A DNA stretch of 64,000 bases, from assembly GCF_003590145.2 (NCBI RefSeq), contig NZ_CP060436.1, positions 2,080,001-2,144,000 on the forward strand. Reading direction: 5' to 3'. Source of the DNA: Pseudooceanicola algae (lineage in GTDB: Bacteria > Pseudomonadota > Alphaproteobacteria > Rhodobacterales > Rhodobacteraceae). This document shows positions 1-8,898 of this stretch, piece by piece (positions within the stretch are counted from its first letter, which is position 1; each line of letters begins with the position of its first letter). Below the pieces are notes generated by a model. That model made no database searches. It saw only the letters and a list, made by a program, of their open reading frames with translations, and was not told where the DNA came from. The translations under genes and the position numbers were made by a program.

Positions 1-60
1 CTCTGCAACGGGCACGTCTTCGGCGTAAAGGGCACCGTCACGGTACAGGAAATGGTCCAC
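1..60 (-). CDS. lysA: Diaminopimelate decarboxylase, N-terminal fragment
   Basis: Only the first 20 codons are inside the window, because the gene runs off the left edge. It reads from a GTG at 60 and begins MDHFLYRDGALYAEDVPV, which I recognise as the usual N-terminus of alphaproteobacterial LysA, the PLP enzyme that decarboxylates meso-diaminopimelate to lysine. A GGAGA ribosome site lies 7 bases before the GTG. It is the last gene of a minus-strand argH, lipoprotein, DUF2834, lysA run, an order common in Rhodobacteraceae. No catalytic residue is visible in this fragment, so the call rests on the N-terminus and the neighbours. Confidence 0.75.
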   Translation of the reverse strand, partial: MDHFLYRDGALYAEDVPVAE

Positions 61-107
61 GGGCAAGTCTCCGGTAAGGGCGCGGCTCCGGCAGGGAGCG
101 CCCCGAC

Positions 108-422
108 TTACACCGGACGGCTGCGAAGGAAAAGATAGAGCGGCAGCCCGAACCCCGGCCCCAGGACCCATGCCCCCGCCACAGCCCAGAGCGCGGACCA
201 GTTGCGCCGCGCCCAGGTCTCGGCAAGCGCCCAGAGGGTCAGCGCGGCAGAGACCGCCACGAGATCCCAGAACAGCCCCGCAGCGGCGGGACCGTCGCGA
301 AAGGCACCCAGCAACCCGGCCAGCCCCCCGTCAAGTCGCGCCAGCCACAGGCCGAACAGCCCCAGAGGATGCACCAGCCCCCAGAGCGCCAACGCCAGGT
401 AGCCGACGCGCAGGGCGGACAT
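108..422 (-). CDS. DUF2834-type small membrane protein
   Basis: 104 residues, strongly hydrophobic, with about three membrane segments (roughly residues 5-28, 45-68 and 75-100) and a short C-terminus ending LYLFLRSRPV. The pattern of an N-terminal segment, a conserved 'FWDL' segment and a final 'GLPLYLFLR' matches DUF2834 proteins as I remember them; their function is unknown. The start codon shares one base with the stop of the upstream lipoprotein gene (TGATG), so the two are probably translationally coupled. It lies between argH and lysA, but nothing in the sequence ties it to amino-acid synthesis. Confidence 0.7.
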   Translation of the reverse strand: MSALRVGYLALALWGLVHPLGLFGLWLARLDGGLAGLLGAFRDGPAAAGLFWDLVAVSAALTLWALAETWARRNWSALWAVAGAWVLGPGFGLPLYLFLRSRPV

Positions 423-613
423 CAGACCGAAAGCCCGTAAAGCTCGTCATCCGGTCCGATACTGGAGCCATCCGTCGGGCTGATATCCAACCCTGGGGCC
501 GGCAGGGTGTTGTCCTGCGGTGTGATCGGTTCGCCGTCGATGCCACAGGCCGCCAGCAGCGCCATCAACGCCGCGCCGGCCAGGACCGCAATCAGCCGAG
601 CTTTTCTTTCCAT
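422..613 (-). CDS. Small lipoprotein between argH and lysA
   Basis: 63 residues. The N-terminus has two basic residues, a hydrophobic stretch and a lipobox LLAAC with Cys at about residue 23, so it should be lipidated and anchored in the envelope. The mature part is short, acidic and rich in Pro, Asp and Gly (GEPITPQDN... ending LYGLSV). The start overlaps the 3' end of argH by 22 bases, with an AGGTGG site inside argH. Short lipoproteins at this place are common in Rhodobacteraceae and have no assigned role. Confidence 0.75.
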   Translation of the reverse strand: MERKARLIAVLAGAALMALLAACGIDGEPITPQDNTLPAPGLDISPTDGSSIGPDDELYGLSV

Positions 614-1983
614 GCCGCCACCTGTTCACGCACGCGCTGCGGTGCCGTGCCACCATAAGACATACGGGAAGCCACTGAATTATGCACCCCCAGAACCCCG
701 AAGACCGCGTCGGTGATACGGGGTTCGACCTGCTGCATGTCGGCCAGCGAAAGTTCAGGCAGGTCGCAGTTCTTGCTCTCGGCCATTGCGACAAGGCTGC
801 CCGTGACGTGGTGCGCGTCACGGAAGGGCATGCCCAGCACCCGCACCAGCCAGTCGGCCAGATCGGTCGCCGTGGAAAAGCCCGCGCCGGCGGCGGCTTC
901 CAGTGCCGGGACATTGGCGCTCATGTCGCTGACCATGCCGGTCATCGCGGCCAGGGCCAGCATCAGGTTGTCGGCGGCGTCAAAGACCTGTTCCTTGTCT
1001 TCCTGCATGTCCTTGGAATAGGCCAGCGGCAGCCCCTTCATCACCATCATCAGCGCCACGTTGGCCCCGAAGATGCGCCCGATCTTGGCGCGGATCAGCT
1101 CGGCCGCATCGGGGTTCTTCTTCTGCGGCATGATGCTGGATCCGGTGCTGAAGCGATCCGACAGCACGACGAAACGGAACTGGGCACTGGACCAGATCAC
1201 CAGCTCTTCGGCGAACCGGCTAAGGTGCATGGCACAGATGCTGGCCGCGCCAAGGAACTCCAGCGCGAAATCCCGGTCACTGACCGCATCGAGGCTATTG
1301 GCGCAGGGCCGATCGAAGCCAAGCGCCTCTGCCGTCATCTGCCGGTCGATGGGAAAGCTGGTGCCGGCAAGGGCGGCGGCGCCAAGCGGGCTTTCGTTCA
1401 TCCGGGCACGGGCATCACGGAAACGGCCCAGATCGCGGCTGAACATTTCCACATAGGCCATCATGTGATGGCCCCAGGTGACCGGTTGGGCGGTTTGCAA
1501 ATGGGTGAAGCCGGGCATGACCCAATCGGCACCGGCCTCCGCCTGCACCAGAAGCGCCTTCATCAGCGCCTCGAGCCCACCGATGGCGGCATCGGCCTGA
1601 TCGCGCACCCAAAGCCGGAAGTCGGTCGCCACCTGGTCATTGCGCGACCGGCCGGTGTGCAGACGGCCTGCGGGTTCACCGATGACCTCCTTCAGGCGGG
1701 CCTCGACGTTCATGTGGATGTCCTCGAGTGCTGCCGAAAAGGCGAAATCCCCACGCTCGATCTCTGACAAGATCGTGAGCAGGCCTTCCCTGATCGTCCC
1801 GGCATCGTTATCCGAGATGATACCCTGCGCGGCCAGCATCGCCGCGTGGGCACGCGAACCTGCGATATCCTGGGCTGCCATACGCTTGTCGAAGCTGATC
1901 GAGGCGTTGATGGCCTCCATGATCGCATCGGGGCCTTCGGCAAAACGGCCGCCCCACATCTGGTTTGCGTTGTTCTCGGTCAT
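592..1983 (-). CDS. argH: Argininosuccinate lyase
   Basis: 463 residues, the normal length. It cleaves argininosuccinate to arginine and fumarate in the cytoplasm, the last step of arginine synthesis. The fumarase/aspartase-superfamily signature [12 protein letters not shown] is present at about residue 275, and the N-terminus MWGGRF is typical. I place the start at 1983 because an AGGTGG site sits just upstream; an in-frame codon at 2019 would add 12 unconserved residues and overlap the divergent tlpA start. It overlaps the downstream lipoprotein gene and is divergent from the thioredoxin-like gene with only 34 bases between start codons. Confidence 0.95.
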   Translation of the reverse strand: MTENNANQMWGGRFAEGPDAIMEAINASISFDKRMAAQDIAGSRAHAAMLAAQGIISDNDAGTIREGLLTILSEIERGDFAFSAALEDIHMNVEARLKEVIGEPAGRLHTGRSRNDQVATDFRLWVRDQADAAIGGLEALMKALLVQAEAGADWVMPGFTHLQTAQPVTWGHHMMAYVEMFSRDLGRFRDARARMNESPLGAAALAGTSFPIDRQMTAEALGFDRPCANSLDAVSDRDFALEFLGAASICAMHLSRFAEELVIWSSAQFRFVVLSDRFSTGSSIMPQKKNPDAAELIRAKIGRIFGANVALMMVMKGLPLAYSKDMQEDKEQVFDAADNLMLALAAMTGMVSDMSANVPALEAAAGAGFSTATDLADWLVRVLGMPFRDAHHVTGSLVAMAESKNCDLPELSLADMQQVEPRITDAVFGVLGVHNSVASRMSYGGTAPQRVREQVAAWKEKLG

Positions 1984-2017
1984 CGGGCCACCTGTCACGG
2001 AATCATCAGAGGGGATC

Positions 2018-2599
2018 ATGAGGGAAAGACTGCAAAAGCGCCTTCGGTCCGCGCTCGTTTATACGGCGCTCGGCATCAGTGCAATCTCTGCCCCGGTCGC
2101 GGCATGGGCAGAACCGTTGAGTCCGGGCCTGATTACCGGGGAAATGCGAAAGCTGACCCTGTCGGACCCGGCCAAACCGCTGGCGACCGATCTGGTCTGG
2201 GAGTCCGACAGCGGCCCCGGCAGCCTGGCGGATTACGCGGGCAAATGGGTCGTGCTGAATTTCTGGGCCGTCTGGTGCGGCCCCTGCAAGGAGGAAATGC
2301 CGACCCTCGCCGCGCTGGAAACCGCCCGCGGGGGGGATGATTTCGCCGTGGTGACCCTTGCCACCGGGCCGAACCCGCCCGTCGCGGTGGCGCATTTTCT
2401 GGAAAGCAACGGCGGCGCCAACCTGCCCCGCTGGCGCGATCCCAAAAGTGCGCAGGGCCGGCAGGCCGCCGTTCTGGCCATGCCGGTAACACTGATCGTG
2501 AACCCGGAAGGAGCCGAGGTCGCCCGCCTGATCGGTGGTGCGGACTGGAACGCCCCCGAAGCCCATGCGGTGCTCGACGCCCTGGCCGCCGGCCGCTAA
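2018..2599 (+). CDS. TlpA-family thiol:disulfide protein
   Basis: 193 residues with an N-terminal signal segment (basic start, hydrophobic residues 12-30, likely cleaved near AWA-EP) followed by a thioredoxin fold. The active site WCGPC is at about residues 87-91, preceded by VVLNFWA, and the cis-proline motif MPVT is near 155. It should act in the periplasm as a reductant for extracytoplasmic thiols, as TlpA/ResA proteins do in cytochrome biogenesis. It is divergent from argH with a 34-base gap, an arrangement frequent in this family. The exact partner cannot be read from the sequence. Confidence 0.88.
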   Translation: MRERLQKRLRSALVYTALGISAISAPVAAWAEPLSPGLITGEMRKLTLSDPAKPLATDLVWESDSGPGSLADYAGKWVVLNFWAVWCGPCKEEMPTLAALETARGGDDFAVVTLATGPNPPVAVAHFLESNGGANLPRWRDPKSAQGRQAAVLAMPVTLIVNPEGAEVARLIGGADWNAPEAHAVLDALAAGR

Positions 2600-2628
2600 C
2601 CCGGCCCGCGCCGCAACGGATCGGCGTC

Positions 2629-3216
2629 TCAGGCCGTTTTCAATGCCGCCACCCTGTCGTGACAATGACAGGAAGTCAGGTGATCGTTGACCAGCCCCGT
2701 TGCCTCCATGAAGGCATAGACGATGGTTGGCCCGACAAAGCGGAAGCCCGCTTTCTTCAGGTCCTTGGACACCTGAAGCGACAGGGCGGTCTGCGTCGGG
2801 ACCTCGACATGGGTGGCATATCGCGGCTGCAACGCCTCGCCATCGACATAATTCCACAGAAACTGATCGAAACCACCATTCGCCTCGATTTCCAGATAGG
2901 CGCGGGCATTGCCGATCACCGCTTCGATCTTGCCGCGATGGCGTATGATCCCGGCATCGGTCAATAGGGTCGCGACCTCGTCTTCGCCCCAGGTGGCGAT
3001 GACGGCGGGGTTGAAATCGCAAAAGGCGCGCCGGAAATTACCCCTTTTCTTCAGGATGGTAAGCCAGCTTAATCCAGCCTGGAAACCATCCAGGATCAGC
3101 TTTTCCCACAGCGCCTGGCTGTCGCGTTCCGGCACGCCCCATTCGGTATCGTGGTAGGCCAAGTATAACGGATCGGCCGAGACCCAGGAACAGCGCGGCA
3201 AGTCGGTCGAATGCAA
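2629..3216 (-). CDS. tag: DNA-3-methyladenine glycosylase I
   Basis: 195 residues, normal for Tag. It removes 3-methyladenine from alkylated DNA. Family marks are the N-terminal CSWV, the segment YHDTEWGVP and the C-terminal NDHLTSCHCHDRV, which holds the zinc-binding Cys/His cluster together with the N-terminal Cys. The start is a TTG at 3216 with an AGGGGG site 7 bases upstream; no ATG fits the conserved N-terminus better. It converges with the thioredoxin-like gene with a 29-base gap and no clear terminator between them. Confidence 0.93.
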   Translation of the reverse strand: MHSTDLPRCSWVSADPLYLAYHDTEWGVPERDSQALWEKLILDGFQAGLSWLTILKKRGNFRRAFCDFNPAVIATWGEDEVATLLTDAGIIRHRGKIEAVIGNARAYLEIEANGGFDQFLWNYVDGEALQPRYATHVEVPTQTALSLQVSKDLKKAGFRFVGPTIVYAFMEATGLVNDHLTSCHCHDRVAALKTA

Positions 3217-3278
3217 GATTTATCCCCCTGTTAAGATGCGGGCCCTATGCCTCGATGGCAGTCAGGAGGCACGAAGAC

Positions 3279-4100
3279 ATGGTGGGTATCAAGGCCAATT
3301 GGTCCGATCTCGAACCGGGATTCGAGGATCCCTTGCGCTCGGCCCTGACCCTGGATGCCGAAAGCATGCCGAACGAGATCGCCAAAGCCCTCTACAAGGG
3401 CAATGTCGCCATGGCGTTCCAGCCGGTCAGCCGCTGCGACGACCCGTCTCGGATCGCCTACTACGAAGGTCAGTTGCGCCTGTTCGACGAAAGCGACCGG
3501 GTTCTGCCCCTGCGCGACTACAAGGCCCCGGTCGCGGGAACGCTGACGGCCCGGCAGCTGGATTGCAAGGCATTGGAAATCGGCCTGGCGGCATTGCGCG
3601 ACAACAGCGACATCCGCCTGTCCATCAACATGTCCGCGCGCTCCGTCGGTTTCCGGGAATGGATAGCGACCCTTCAGTCCCATTTTACCGCCTCGCCGCA
3701 TATCGGCGAGCGGCTGATCTTCGAGGTGACGGAAAGATCGGCCATGCTGGTCCCGGAACTGACCGCCGCTTTCATGCATGACCTGCAGAACGAGGGCGTC
3801 TGCTTTGCCCTGGACGAATTCGGCTCTGGCGCGGCCGAATTGCGCCACATGCGGGATTTCTATTTCGACATCGTAAAGCTGTGCGGGGCCTATGTGCCGA
3901 ACATCTACAACGATGCGGATAACAAGGTCCTGGTCCGCGCGCTGGTGATGATCGCTCAGCAATTCGAGATGGTTATGGTGGCCGATCAGGTTTCGGACCC
4001 GCGGGAATCCGCCTGGCTGGCGGCGAATGGCGTGGATTACATCCAGGGTAATCTGGTCGGACCGGCCACGCTCTATCCGCCCTGGGCGCCGCGCAAATAG
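3279..4100 (+). CDS. EAL-domain protein with degenerate motifs
   Basis: 273 residues, a lone EAL domain with no GGDEF or sensor part. I start it at 3279 because AGGAGG lies 9 bases upstream; an earlier ATG at 3255 has no such site. The fold is recognisable: MAFQPV, INMSARS, EVTE, DEFGSG, VKLCG and YIQGN are in the right order. Several catalytic motifs are altered: EAL reads EGQ, the DDFG pair reads DEFG, and the EGVE segment reads ADQVSD, so a metal-binding glutamate is missing. It is therefore more likely a c-di-GMP binding or protein-interaction module than an efficient phosphodiesterase. It stands alone, followed by a strong hairpin. Confidence 0.8.
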   Translation: MVGIKANWSDLEPGFEDPLRSALTLDAESMPNEIAKALYKGNVAMAFQPVSRCDDPSRIAYYEGQLRLFDESDRVLPLRDYKAPVAGTLTARQLDCKALEIGLAALRDNSDIRLSINMSARSVGFREWIATLQSHFTASPHIGERLIFEVTERSAMLVPELTAAFMHDLQNEGVCFALDEFGSGAAELRHMRDFYFDIVKLCGAYVPNIYNDADNKVLVRALVMIAQQFEMVMVADQVSDPRESAWLAANGVDYIQGNLVGPATLYPPWAPRK

Positions 4101-4139
4101 GCAGGGGCGCAGGCCACCCCTGCTGCCTGCGCCCCTGCC
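4100..4139 (+). terminator. Large GC hairpin after the EAL gene
   Basis: A perfect 14-bp inverted repeat (GGCAGGGGCGCAGG paired with its complement) with a 12-base loop starts at the stop codon of the EAL gene. No T-run follows, so it may be a weak or factor-assisted terminator, or an mRNA 3'-end stabiliser. The hairpin is read directly; the role is inferred. Confidence 0.5.
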
Positions 4140-4278
4140 CGAAGCAAAGGCAGGCCCGAGCGCATAGACGCGCGCCAAAGCGGTTTGACGCAGGCGGCCT
4201 TGTTGAGACGCCCCGGGGAATCCTATATCCACCATAGGGAAGGGCGGTGAGTGAGCGCCCAAAATGGTGGAGGACCCC

Positions 4279-5454
4279 ATGACCAATGTCGTAATTGCAT
4301 CCGCAGCGCGCACGCCTGTCGGATCCTTTCTGGGCGCCTTCGCGTCCACCCCGGCCCATGACCTGGGCACCGCGGTTCTGAAGGAACTCGTGGCGCGTGC
4401 CGGGATCGAGGGGACCGAGGTCTCCGAAACCATTCTCGGCCAGGTTCTGACGGCCGGCCAGGGCCAGAACCCGGCGCGCCAGGCCCATGTGAACGCGGGC
4501 TTTCCCATTGAGTCCGCGGCCTGGGGTCTGAACCAGGTCTGCGGGTCGGGCCTGCGGGCCGTCGCGCTTGGCGCACAACAGATCCTGCTGGGGGATGCCT
4601 CCATCGTCGCGGCCGGTGGCCAGGAAAACATGTCACTCAGCCCGCATGTGGCGCATCTGCGCAACGGCACCAAGATGGGCGATGTGAAATACATCGATTC
4701 GATGATCCGCGACGGTCTCTGGGATGCCTTCAACGGCTACCACATGGGTCAGACGGCCGAAAACGTCGCCGCCAAATGGCAGATCAGCCGCGACATGCAG
4801 GACGAATTCGCCGTCGCCTCGCAAAACAAGGCCGAAGCCGCCCAGAAGGCCGGCAAGTTCCAGGACGAGATCATTCCCTTCGTGGTCAAGACCCGCAAGG
4901 GCGACATCTCGGTCGATGCGGATGAATACATTCGCCACGGCGCCACCATCGAAGCCATGCAGAAACTGCGCCCCGCCTTCGTGAAGGACGGCACGGTCAC
5001 GGCGGCCAATGCCTCGGGTCTCAACGATGGCGCCGCCGGTGTCCTGCTGATGAGCGCGGATGAAGCCGAAAAGCGCGGTATCGAGCCGCTGGCGCGCATC
5101 GCCTCTTACGCGACCATCGGGCTGGACCCGTCGATCATGGGCGCAGGCCCGATCTATGCCAGCCGCAAGGCGCTGGAAAAGGCGGGCTGGAAGGCCAGCG
5201 ACCTGGACCTGGTCGAAGCCAACGAAGCCTTTGCCGCTCAGGCCTGCGCGGTCAACAAGGACATGGGCTGGGACCCCGAGATCGTGAACGTGAACGGCGG
5301 CGCGATCGCCATCGGCCACCCGATCGGCGCCTCCGGCGCAAGGGTCCTGAACACGCTGCTGTTCGAGATGAAGCGGCGCGGCGCCAAGAAGGGCCTCGCC
5401 ACGCTTTGCATCGGTGGCGGTATGGGCGTCGCGATGTGTATCGAGCGCCCCTGA
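4279..5454 (+). CDS. phaA: Acetyl-CoA acetyltransferase (beta-ketothiolase)
   Basis: 391 residues, full thiolase length. It condenses two acetyl-CoA to acetoacetyl-CoA, the first step of polyhydroxybutyrate synthesis. The acylated cysteine is in [10 protein letters not shown] (about residue 88), the catalytic His in [16 protein letters not shown] (about 349) and the second Cys in CIGGGMG near the C-terminus. The start at 4279 has GGAGG 5 bases upstream; an ATG at 4264 lies before that site. It is followed by a strong terminator and then phaB, so the two genes are adjacent but probably separately transcribed or only partly coupled. Confidence 0.95.
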   Translation: MTNVVIASAARTPVGSFLGAFASTPAHDLGTAVLKELVARAGIEGTEVSETILGQVLTAGQGQNPARQAHVNAGFPIESAAWGLNQVCGSGLRAVALGAQQILLGDASIVAAGGQENMSLSPHVAHLRNGTKMGDVKYIDSMIRDGLWDAFNGYHMGQTAENVAAKWQISRDMQDEFAVASQNKAEAAQKAGKFQDEIIPFVVKTRKGDISVDADEYIRHGATIEAMQKLRPAFVKDGTVTAANASGLNDGAAGVLLMSADEAEKRGIEPLARIASYATIGLDPSIMGAGPIYASRKALEKAGWKASDLDLVEANEAFAAQACAVNKDMGWDPEIVNVNGGAIAIGHPIGASGARVLNTLLFEMKRRGAKKGLATLCIGGGMGVAMCIERP

Positions 5455-5466
5455 TCACGGATCTGG

Positions 5467-5491
5467 AAAAGGCACCTTCGGGTGCCTTTTT
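5467..5491 (+). terminator. Intrinsic terminator after phaA
   Basis: A perfect 10-bp stem (AAAAGGCACC / GGTGCCTTTT) closed by a TTCG tetraloop runs into a T-run 10 bases after the phaA stop. This is a textbook Rho-independent terminator separating phaA from phaB. Confidence 0.9.
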
Positions 5492-5536
5492 CGTATTCCG
5501 CAAAAGATGTGCTTTCAAATCACGTACGAAATATTG

Positions 5537-5563
5537 TTGCGAGTGCAAATACGATTGTGCAAT
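5537..5563 (+). promoter_or_regulatory. Candidate operator/promoter region upstream of phaB
   Basis: Two small palindromes sit in a visibly A/T-rich stretch 37-63 bases before phaB: TTGC-gagt-GCAA at 5537-5548 and ATTGTGCAAT at 5554-5563. PhaR regulators of PHB genes in related bacteria recognise TGC/GCA-type inverted repeats, so these are plausible PhaR sites overlapping a phaB promoter. The palindromes are seen; the link to PhaR is inference. Confidence 0.4.
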
Positions 5564-5599
5564 AGTATTTCAAAATATACAGATGGCTGGGAGAAGAGA

Positions 5600-6322
5600 A
5601 TGGCACGGACAGCTCTCGTGACAGGAGGGTCCCGCGGGATCGGCGCTGCAATTTCCAAGGCGTTGAAGGCAGCAGGTCACACTGTGGCAGCCACCTACGC
5701 GGGCAATGACGAGGCAGCTGCGAAATTCACTGAAGAAACAGGGATTTCGACTTACAAATGGAACGTGGCGGATTACGCCGAATCCAAGGCCGGCATCGAA
5801 AAGGTCGAAGCCGATATCGGCCCGATCGAGATCGTCGTTGCCAATGCCGGGATCACGCGTGACGCGCCGTTTCACAAGATGACGCCCGAACAATGGCATC
5901 AGGTGATCGACACCAACCTGACCGGCGTCTTCAACACCATTCACCCGGTCTGGCCGGGGATGCGCGAACGCAAGTTCGGGCGCGTCATCGTGATCTCCTC
6001 GATCAATGGTCAGAAGGGCCAGTTCGCGCAGACGAATTATGCCGCCACCAAGGCCGGGGACATCGGCATCGTCAAATCCCTGGCCCAGGAGGGCGCGCGC
6101 TACAACATCACCGCCAATGCAATCTGTCCGGGTTATATCGCTACGGAAATGGTCATGGCCGTGCCTGAAAAGGTGCGCGATTCGATCATCGCACAGATCC
6201 CCACGGGCCGCCTTGGCGAACCCGAAGAGATCGCCCGCTCCGTGGTCTTCCTGGCCTCGGACGATGCGGCCTTCCTCAACGGCTCGACACTGTCGGTCAA
6301 CGGCGGCCAGCATTTCGCCTGA
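5600..6322 (+). CDS. phaB: Acetoacetyl-CoA reductase
   Basis: 240 residues, a classical short-chain dehydrogenase. It reduces acetoacetyl-CoA to (R)-3-hydroxybutyryl-CoA with NADPH, the second step of PHB synthesis. The Rossmann motif TGGSRGIG is at residues 8-15, NAGI near 85, the catalytic Ser in VISSING and the Tyr/Lys pair in NYAATKAG. The ATG at 5600 follows GGGAGAAGAGA; the reading frame is open further upstream, but that part would cross the phaA terminator and is not conserved. No phaC synthase is in the window. Confidence 0.93.
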   Translation: MARTALVTGGSRGIGAAISKALKAAGHTVAATYAGNDEAAAKFTEETGISTYKWNVADYAESKAGIEKVEADIGPIEIVVANAGITRDAPFHKMTPEQWHQVIDTNLTGVFNTIHPVWPGMRERKFGRVIVISSINGQKGQFAQTNYAATKAGDIGIVKSLAQEGARYNITANAICPGYIATEMVMAVPEKVRDSIIAQIPTGRLGEPEEIARSVVFLASDDAAFLNGSTLSVNGGQHFA

Positions 6323-6383
6323 CGATTGCGTCGCTGGCGATTGCGCTGCTGCCGGCGTGGCCTGAAGCCTCTGCCTTATCACG

Positions 6384-6413
6384 AAGGGCCGCTGCCATCC
6401 GGCGCGGCCCTTT
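6384..6413 (+). terminator. Probable terminator after phaB
   Basis: A 9-bp perfect stem (AAGGGCCGC / GCGGCCCTT) with an 11-base loop, ending in TTT, lies about 60 bases after the phaB stop. The T-run is short, so the strength is uncertain. Confidence 0.6.
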
Positions 6414-6451
6414 CCGGTTGACGCCACCGCAGCCCTGTTCCAACAGAGTGC

Positions 6452-7333
6452 ATGACGCGCAGCCAATCCACTACGATCGGTTTTTCGGCCATCCTGCTTT
6501 GGGCATTGCTGGCGTTGTTCACGGTCGGAACCCTGCCGGTTCCGCCCCTGCAACTGAACGCGATCTGCTTTGCCATTGGCGGAACGATTGGGCTGATCTG
6601 GACCGGGGCGACCGGACAGTTTTCGGCGCTGCGGGGGCTTCCGCCTGCAGCCTGGTTACTGGGGGTGGTGGGGCTTTGCGGCTATCACGCGCTGTATTTC
6701 GCGGCCCTGCGTCGGGCCCCGGCGGCCGAAGCCGGGTTGATCGCCTATCTATGGCCGCTGCTGATCGTGTTGTTTTCCGGTCTGCTGCCAGGCGAACGGC
6801 TGCGCGCCGGACATCTATTGGGTGCCTTCATGGGCTTTGCCGGGGCGGCGCTGATCATCCTCGGGGGACGGGGTGGCTATGACCCCGCCTATCTGGATGG
6901 TTATCTTCTGGCACTGGCCTGCGCGCTGGCCTGGTCGGGGTATTCGGTGCTGTCGCGTCGGTTTTCCGAGGTGCCGACAGCGGCCGTCACCGTCTTCTGC
7001 CTTGCGACATCGGTGATCTCGGCATTGCTGCATCTGGCGTTTGAGGCAACTGCCTGGCCTGCGCAAACCAGCGGCTGGCTGTCGATCCTGGCCCTTGGGC
7101 TGGGGCCTGTGGGCCTTGCCTTCTACACTTGGGACATCGGGGTAAAGCGGGGCGACATTCAGCTATTGGGCGTGGCATCCTATGCCGCCCCGCTTCTGTC
7201 CACGCTGGCGCTGGTCCTGGCCGGGATCACTGATCCCAGCTGGAAAATCGCCCTCGCGGCGGCTTTGGTGACAGGCGGCGCGGCCATCGCCGCACGCGCC
7301 AGTTTTCGCAAGTCAGATCGCCCGAACAGCTAA
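6452..7333 (+). CDS. EamA/DMT-family transporter (YddG-like)
   Basis: 293 residues with about ten hydrophobic segments arranged as two EamA halves, the normal form of drug/metabolite exporters in the inner membrane. The N-terminus MTRSQSTTIGFSAILLW resembles YddG-type aromatic amino-acid exporters, and the internal AALRRAPAAEAGLIAYLWPLL segment is typical of the family. The substrate cannot be read from the sequence. It stands alone behind the phaB terminator. Confidence 0.82.
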   Translation: MTRSQSTTIGFSAILLWALLALFTVGTLPVPPLQLNAICFAIGGTIGLIWTGATGQFSALRGLPPAAWLLGVVGLCGYHALYFAALRRAPAAEAGLIAYLWPLLIVLFSGLLPGERLRAGHLLGAFMGFAGAALIILGGRGGYDPAYLDGYLLALACALAWSGYSVLSRRFSEVPTAAVTVFCLATSVISALLHLAFEATAWPAQTSGWLSILALGLGPVGLAFYTWDIGVKRGDIQLLGVASYAAPLLSTLALVLAGITDPSWKIALAAALVTGGAAIAARASFRKSDRPNS

Positions 7334-7528
7334 GACTGCTGGCTGCGCGGTCGCCCTTTACCGGTGGGTGCAGGCCGGCCTACATCGACCGACATTCCTT
7401 GAATGTCAGAGGCTTGCGGTGGTTCTGGACGGGACGTCGCAGGTTGACTGTCCTGTGCTCTTTCACGGGGGTCTGCGGAATCAGGGTGCGAATTCTCCGC
7501 CCCTCATCCCGGTGTTATGCGGTGGGTA

Positions 7529-7699
7529 TCAGTTGACTTCGGCCAGTCGGGAAATTTCTTCCTTCAGGCGCAGCTTCTGTTTCTTCATCGCAGTAATTTC
7601 CAGGTCGGACATGCCGGGCGATCGCTGTGCTCTGTCTACAGCGACCGAGAGAGATTCGTGTTTCTTCTTCAGTTCAGCAACATGGGAACTCAAGCTCAT
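7529..7699 (-). CDS. DUF465/YdcH-like small coiled protein
   Basis: A 56-residue protein read on the minus strand: MSLSSHVAELKKKHESL at the start, then a Pro-Gly turn, then LEITAMKKQKLRLKEEI near the end. The two charged helices joined by a short turn, ending in a KKQKLRLKEEI helix, match the DUF465 (YdcH) family, whose function is unknown. A GGAG site precedes the ATG by 6 bases. It appears monocistronic, with about 190 bases on its 3' side in which I see no gene. Confidence 0.85.
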   Translation of the reverse strand: MSLSSHVAELKKKHESLSVAVDRAQRSPGMSDLEITAMKKQKLRLKEEISRLAEVN

Positions 7700-7857
7700 G
7701 ATCGTCTCCTCTCTGGGGTTAGAGTAGCTTCAGTGCAGCACATTTTTACATTCCTGTCACCGTGCTGATACAAGGCTCTCGCTAAGACGTTACCGAAACG
7801 TAAAAATTTGGCCGTCAGAGGCCCCCGGCGCGGCCCATCACGCGGAAACCCGCCGCC

Positions 7858-8646
7858 TCACCCCGTGAAAATGAGCGATTCTCCGTCACGTAGAATGCGA
7901 CTCGCTTCCCGCGTGTAGTCGCTGTGGTCGCTGGTATGGCTGGCATTCTCATGCAGCAGCAGGCCCGCATGCAGGCGAAAGGCCCCGCGACCCTCCTTGC
8001 GGCCCCGTAACAGAATCAGCTGCGATTCCCGCCCCCGGCGCGGGATCAGCGGTTTCAGTTCCAGCGACCCCAGCCGGGCATCGAAGGCGGCCATCAGTTC
8101 CGGCAGGCGTTCGGCGCGGTGGATGAAGGTCACGAAACCGCCGGGCGCACAACGCCGCGAGGCCGCATCGACCCACAGGTCCAGCGGAGTTTCCTCGCCC
8201 AGGGCGCCTTCGCGGTCGCGAATATGGGAGGGGATCGAGGCGTTGCGGCGGAAATAGGGCGGATTGGCGATGACATGGTCAAAGCGTTCCTGCCGCAGGT
8301 CCGGCGGCATCCGGGTCAGGTCGCCTTCGTGAATTACCATTTCCAGACCGTTCTCGCGGGCGTTGCGGCGGGCCAGCGCGGCATAGGGCGCCTGACGTTC
8401 CAACCCCGACAGGCGCAGCCCCGGCACCCGTGTGCCCGCACATAGCGCCGCCGTGCCGATACCGCAGCCGATGTCGAGCAGGCTTTGTCCCGCACTGGCA
8501 GGAATGGAGGCGGCCAGCAACACCGGGTCGACCCCGGCCCGATAGCCGGCACGCGGCTGGTTCAACCACAGCTTGCCGCCCAGGAACCGATCGCGGCTGA
8601 GGCCCTCAGGGGATTGCAGGCCCAGGTCAGTCCAGTTCGAATCCAT
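7858..8646 (-). CDS. SAM-dependent methyltransferase, tRNA1(Val) m6A37 type
   Basis: 262 residues. It carries the SAM motif LDIGCGIGTAAL (about residues 56-67) and the N6-adenine methyltransferase motif NPPYFR (about 126-131). This combination and the length match the TrmN6/YfiC group that methylates A37 of tRNA1(Val). The N-terminus FLGGKLWLNQPRAGYRAGVDPVLL is typical of this group in alphaproteobacteria. The start overlaps the 3' end of the DUF2007 gene by 20 bases, so the two form an operon. A different N6-adenine substrate cannot be excluded. Confidence 0.8.
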   Translation of the reverse strand: MDSNWTDLGLQSPEGLSRDRFLGGKLWLNQPRAGYRAGVDPVLLAASIPASAGQSLLDIGCGIGTAALCAGTRVPGLRLSGLERQAPYAALARRNARENGLEMVIHEGDLTRMPPDLRQERFDHVIANPPYFRRNASIPSHIRDREGALGEETPLDLWVDAASRRCAPGGFVTFIHRAERLPELMAAFDARLGSLELKPLIPRRGRESQLILLRGRKEGRGAFRLHAGLLLHENASHTSDHSDYTREASRILRDGESLIFTG

Positions 8647-8839
8647 TGTCCAGCAGCACCTTCCGGGCCGCGTCCAGATCCCTGTCCAGCACCATGAGCC
8701 TGCGCGGCAGGATCCCGATCGATCCTTCGAGCACGCTCATATTTACGTCCATTTCAAAGCAGTCTATATCCTCGCCCTGAAGCAAAGCCTGAGCAAAGGC
8801 GAGGCGGGTCGGATCGGTTGTGCGCATAAGCTGTCTCAT
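8627..8839 (-). CDS. DUF2007 (putative signal-transducing protein)
   Basis: 70 residues beginning MRQLMRTTDP, with the conserved core FEMDVNMSVLEGSIGILPRR that defines DUF2007, a GlnB-like small fold of unknown function. I use the Met at 8839; upstream in-frame sequence to 8932 is unlike the family. Its 3' end overlaps the methyltransferase gene. It is divergent from the polyprenyl synthase gene, with a 59-base gap that must hold both promoters. Confidence 0.85.
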   Translation of the reverse strand: MRQLMRTTDPTRLAFAQALLQGEDIDCFEMDVNMSVLEGSIGILPRRLMVLDRDLDAARKVLLDNGFELD

Positions 8840-8898
8840 CGTTCTGCAGATAAGAGCAGCCTGCCCGCTTTGTCGAGGCCGTATACGGGAGAGACGGT

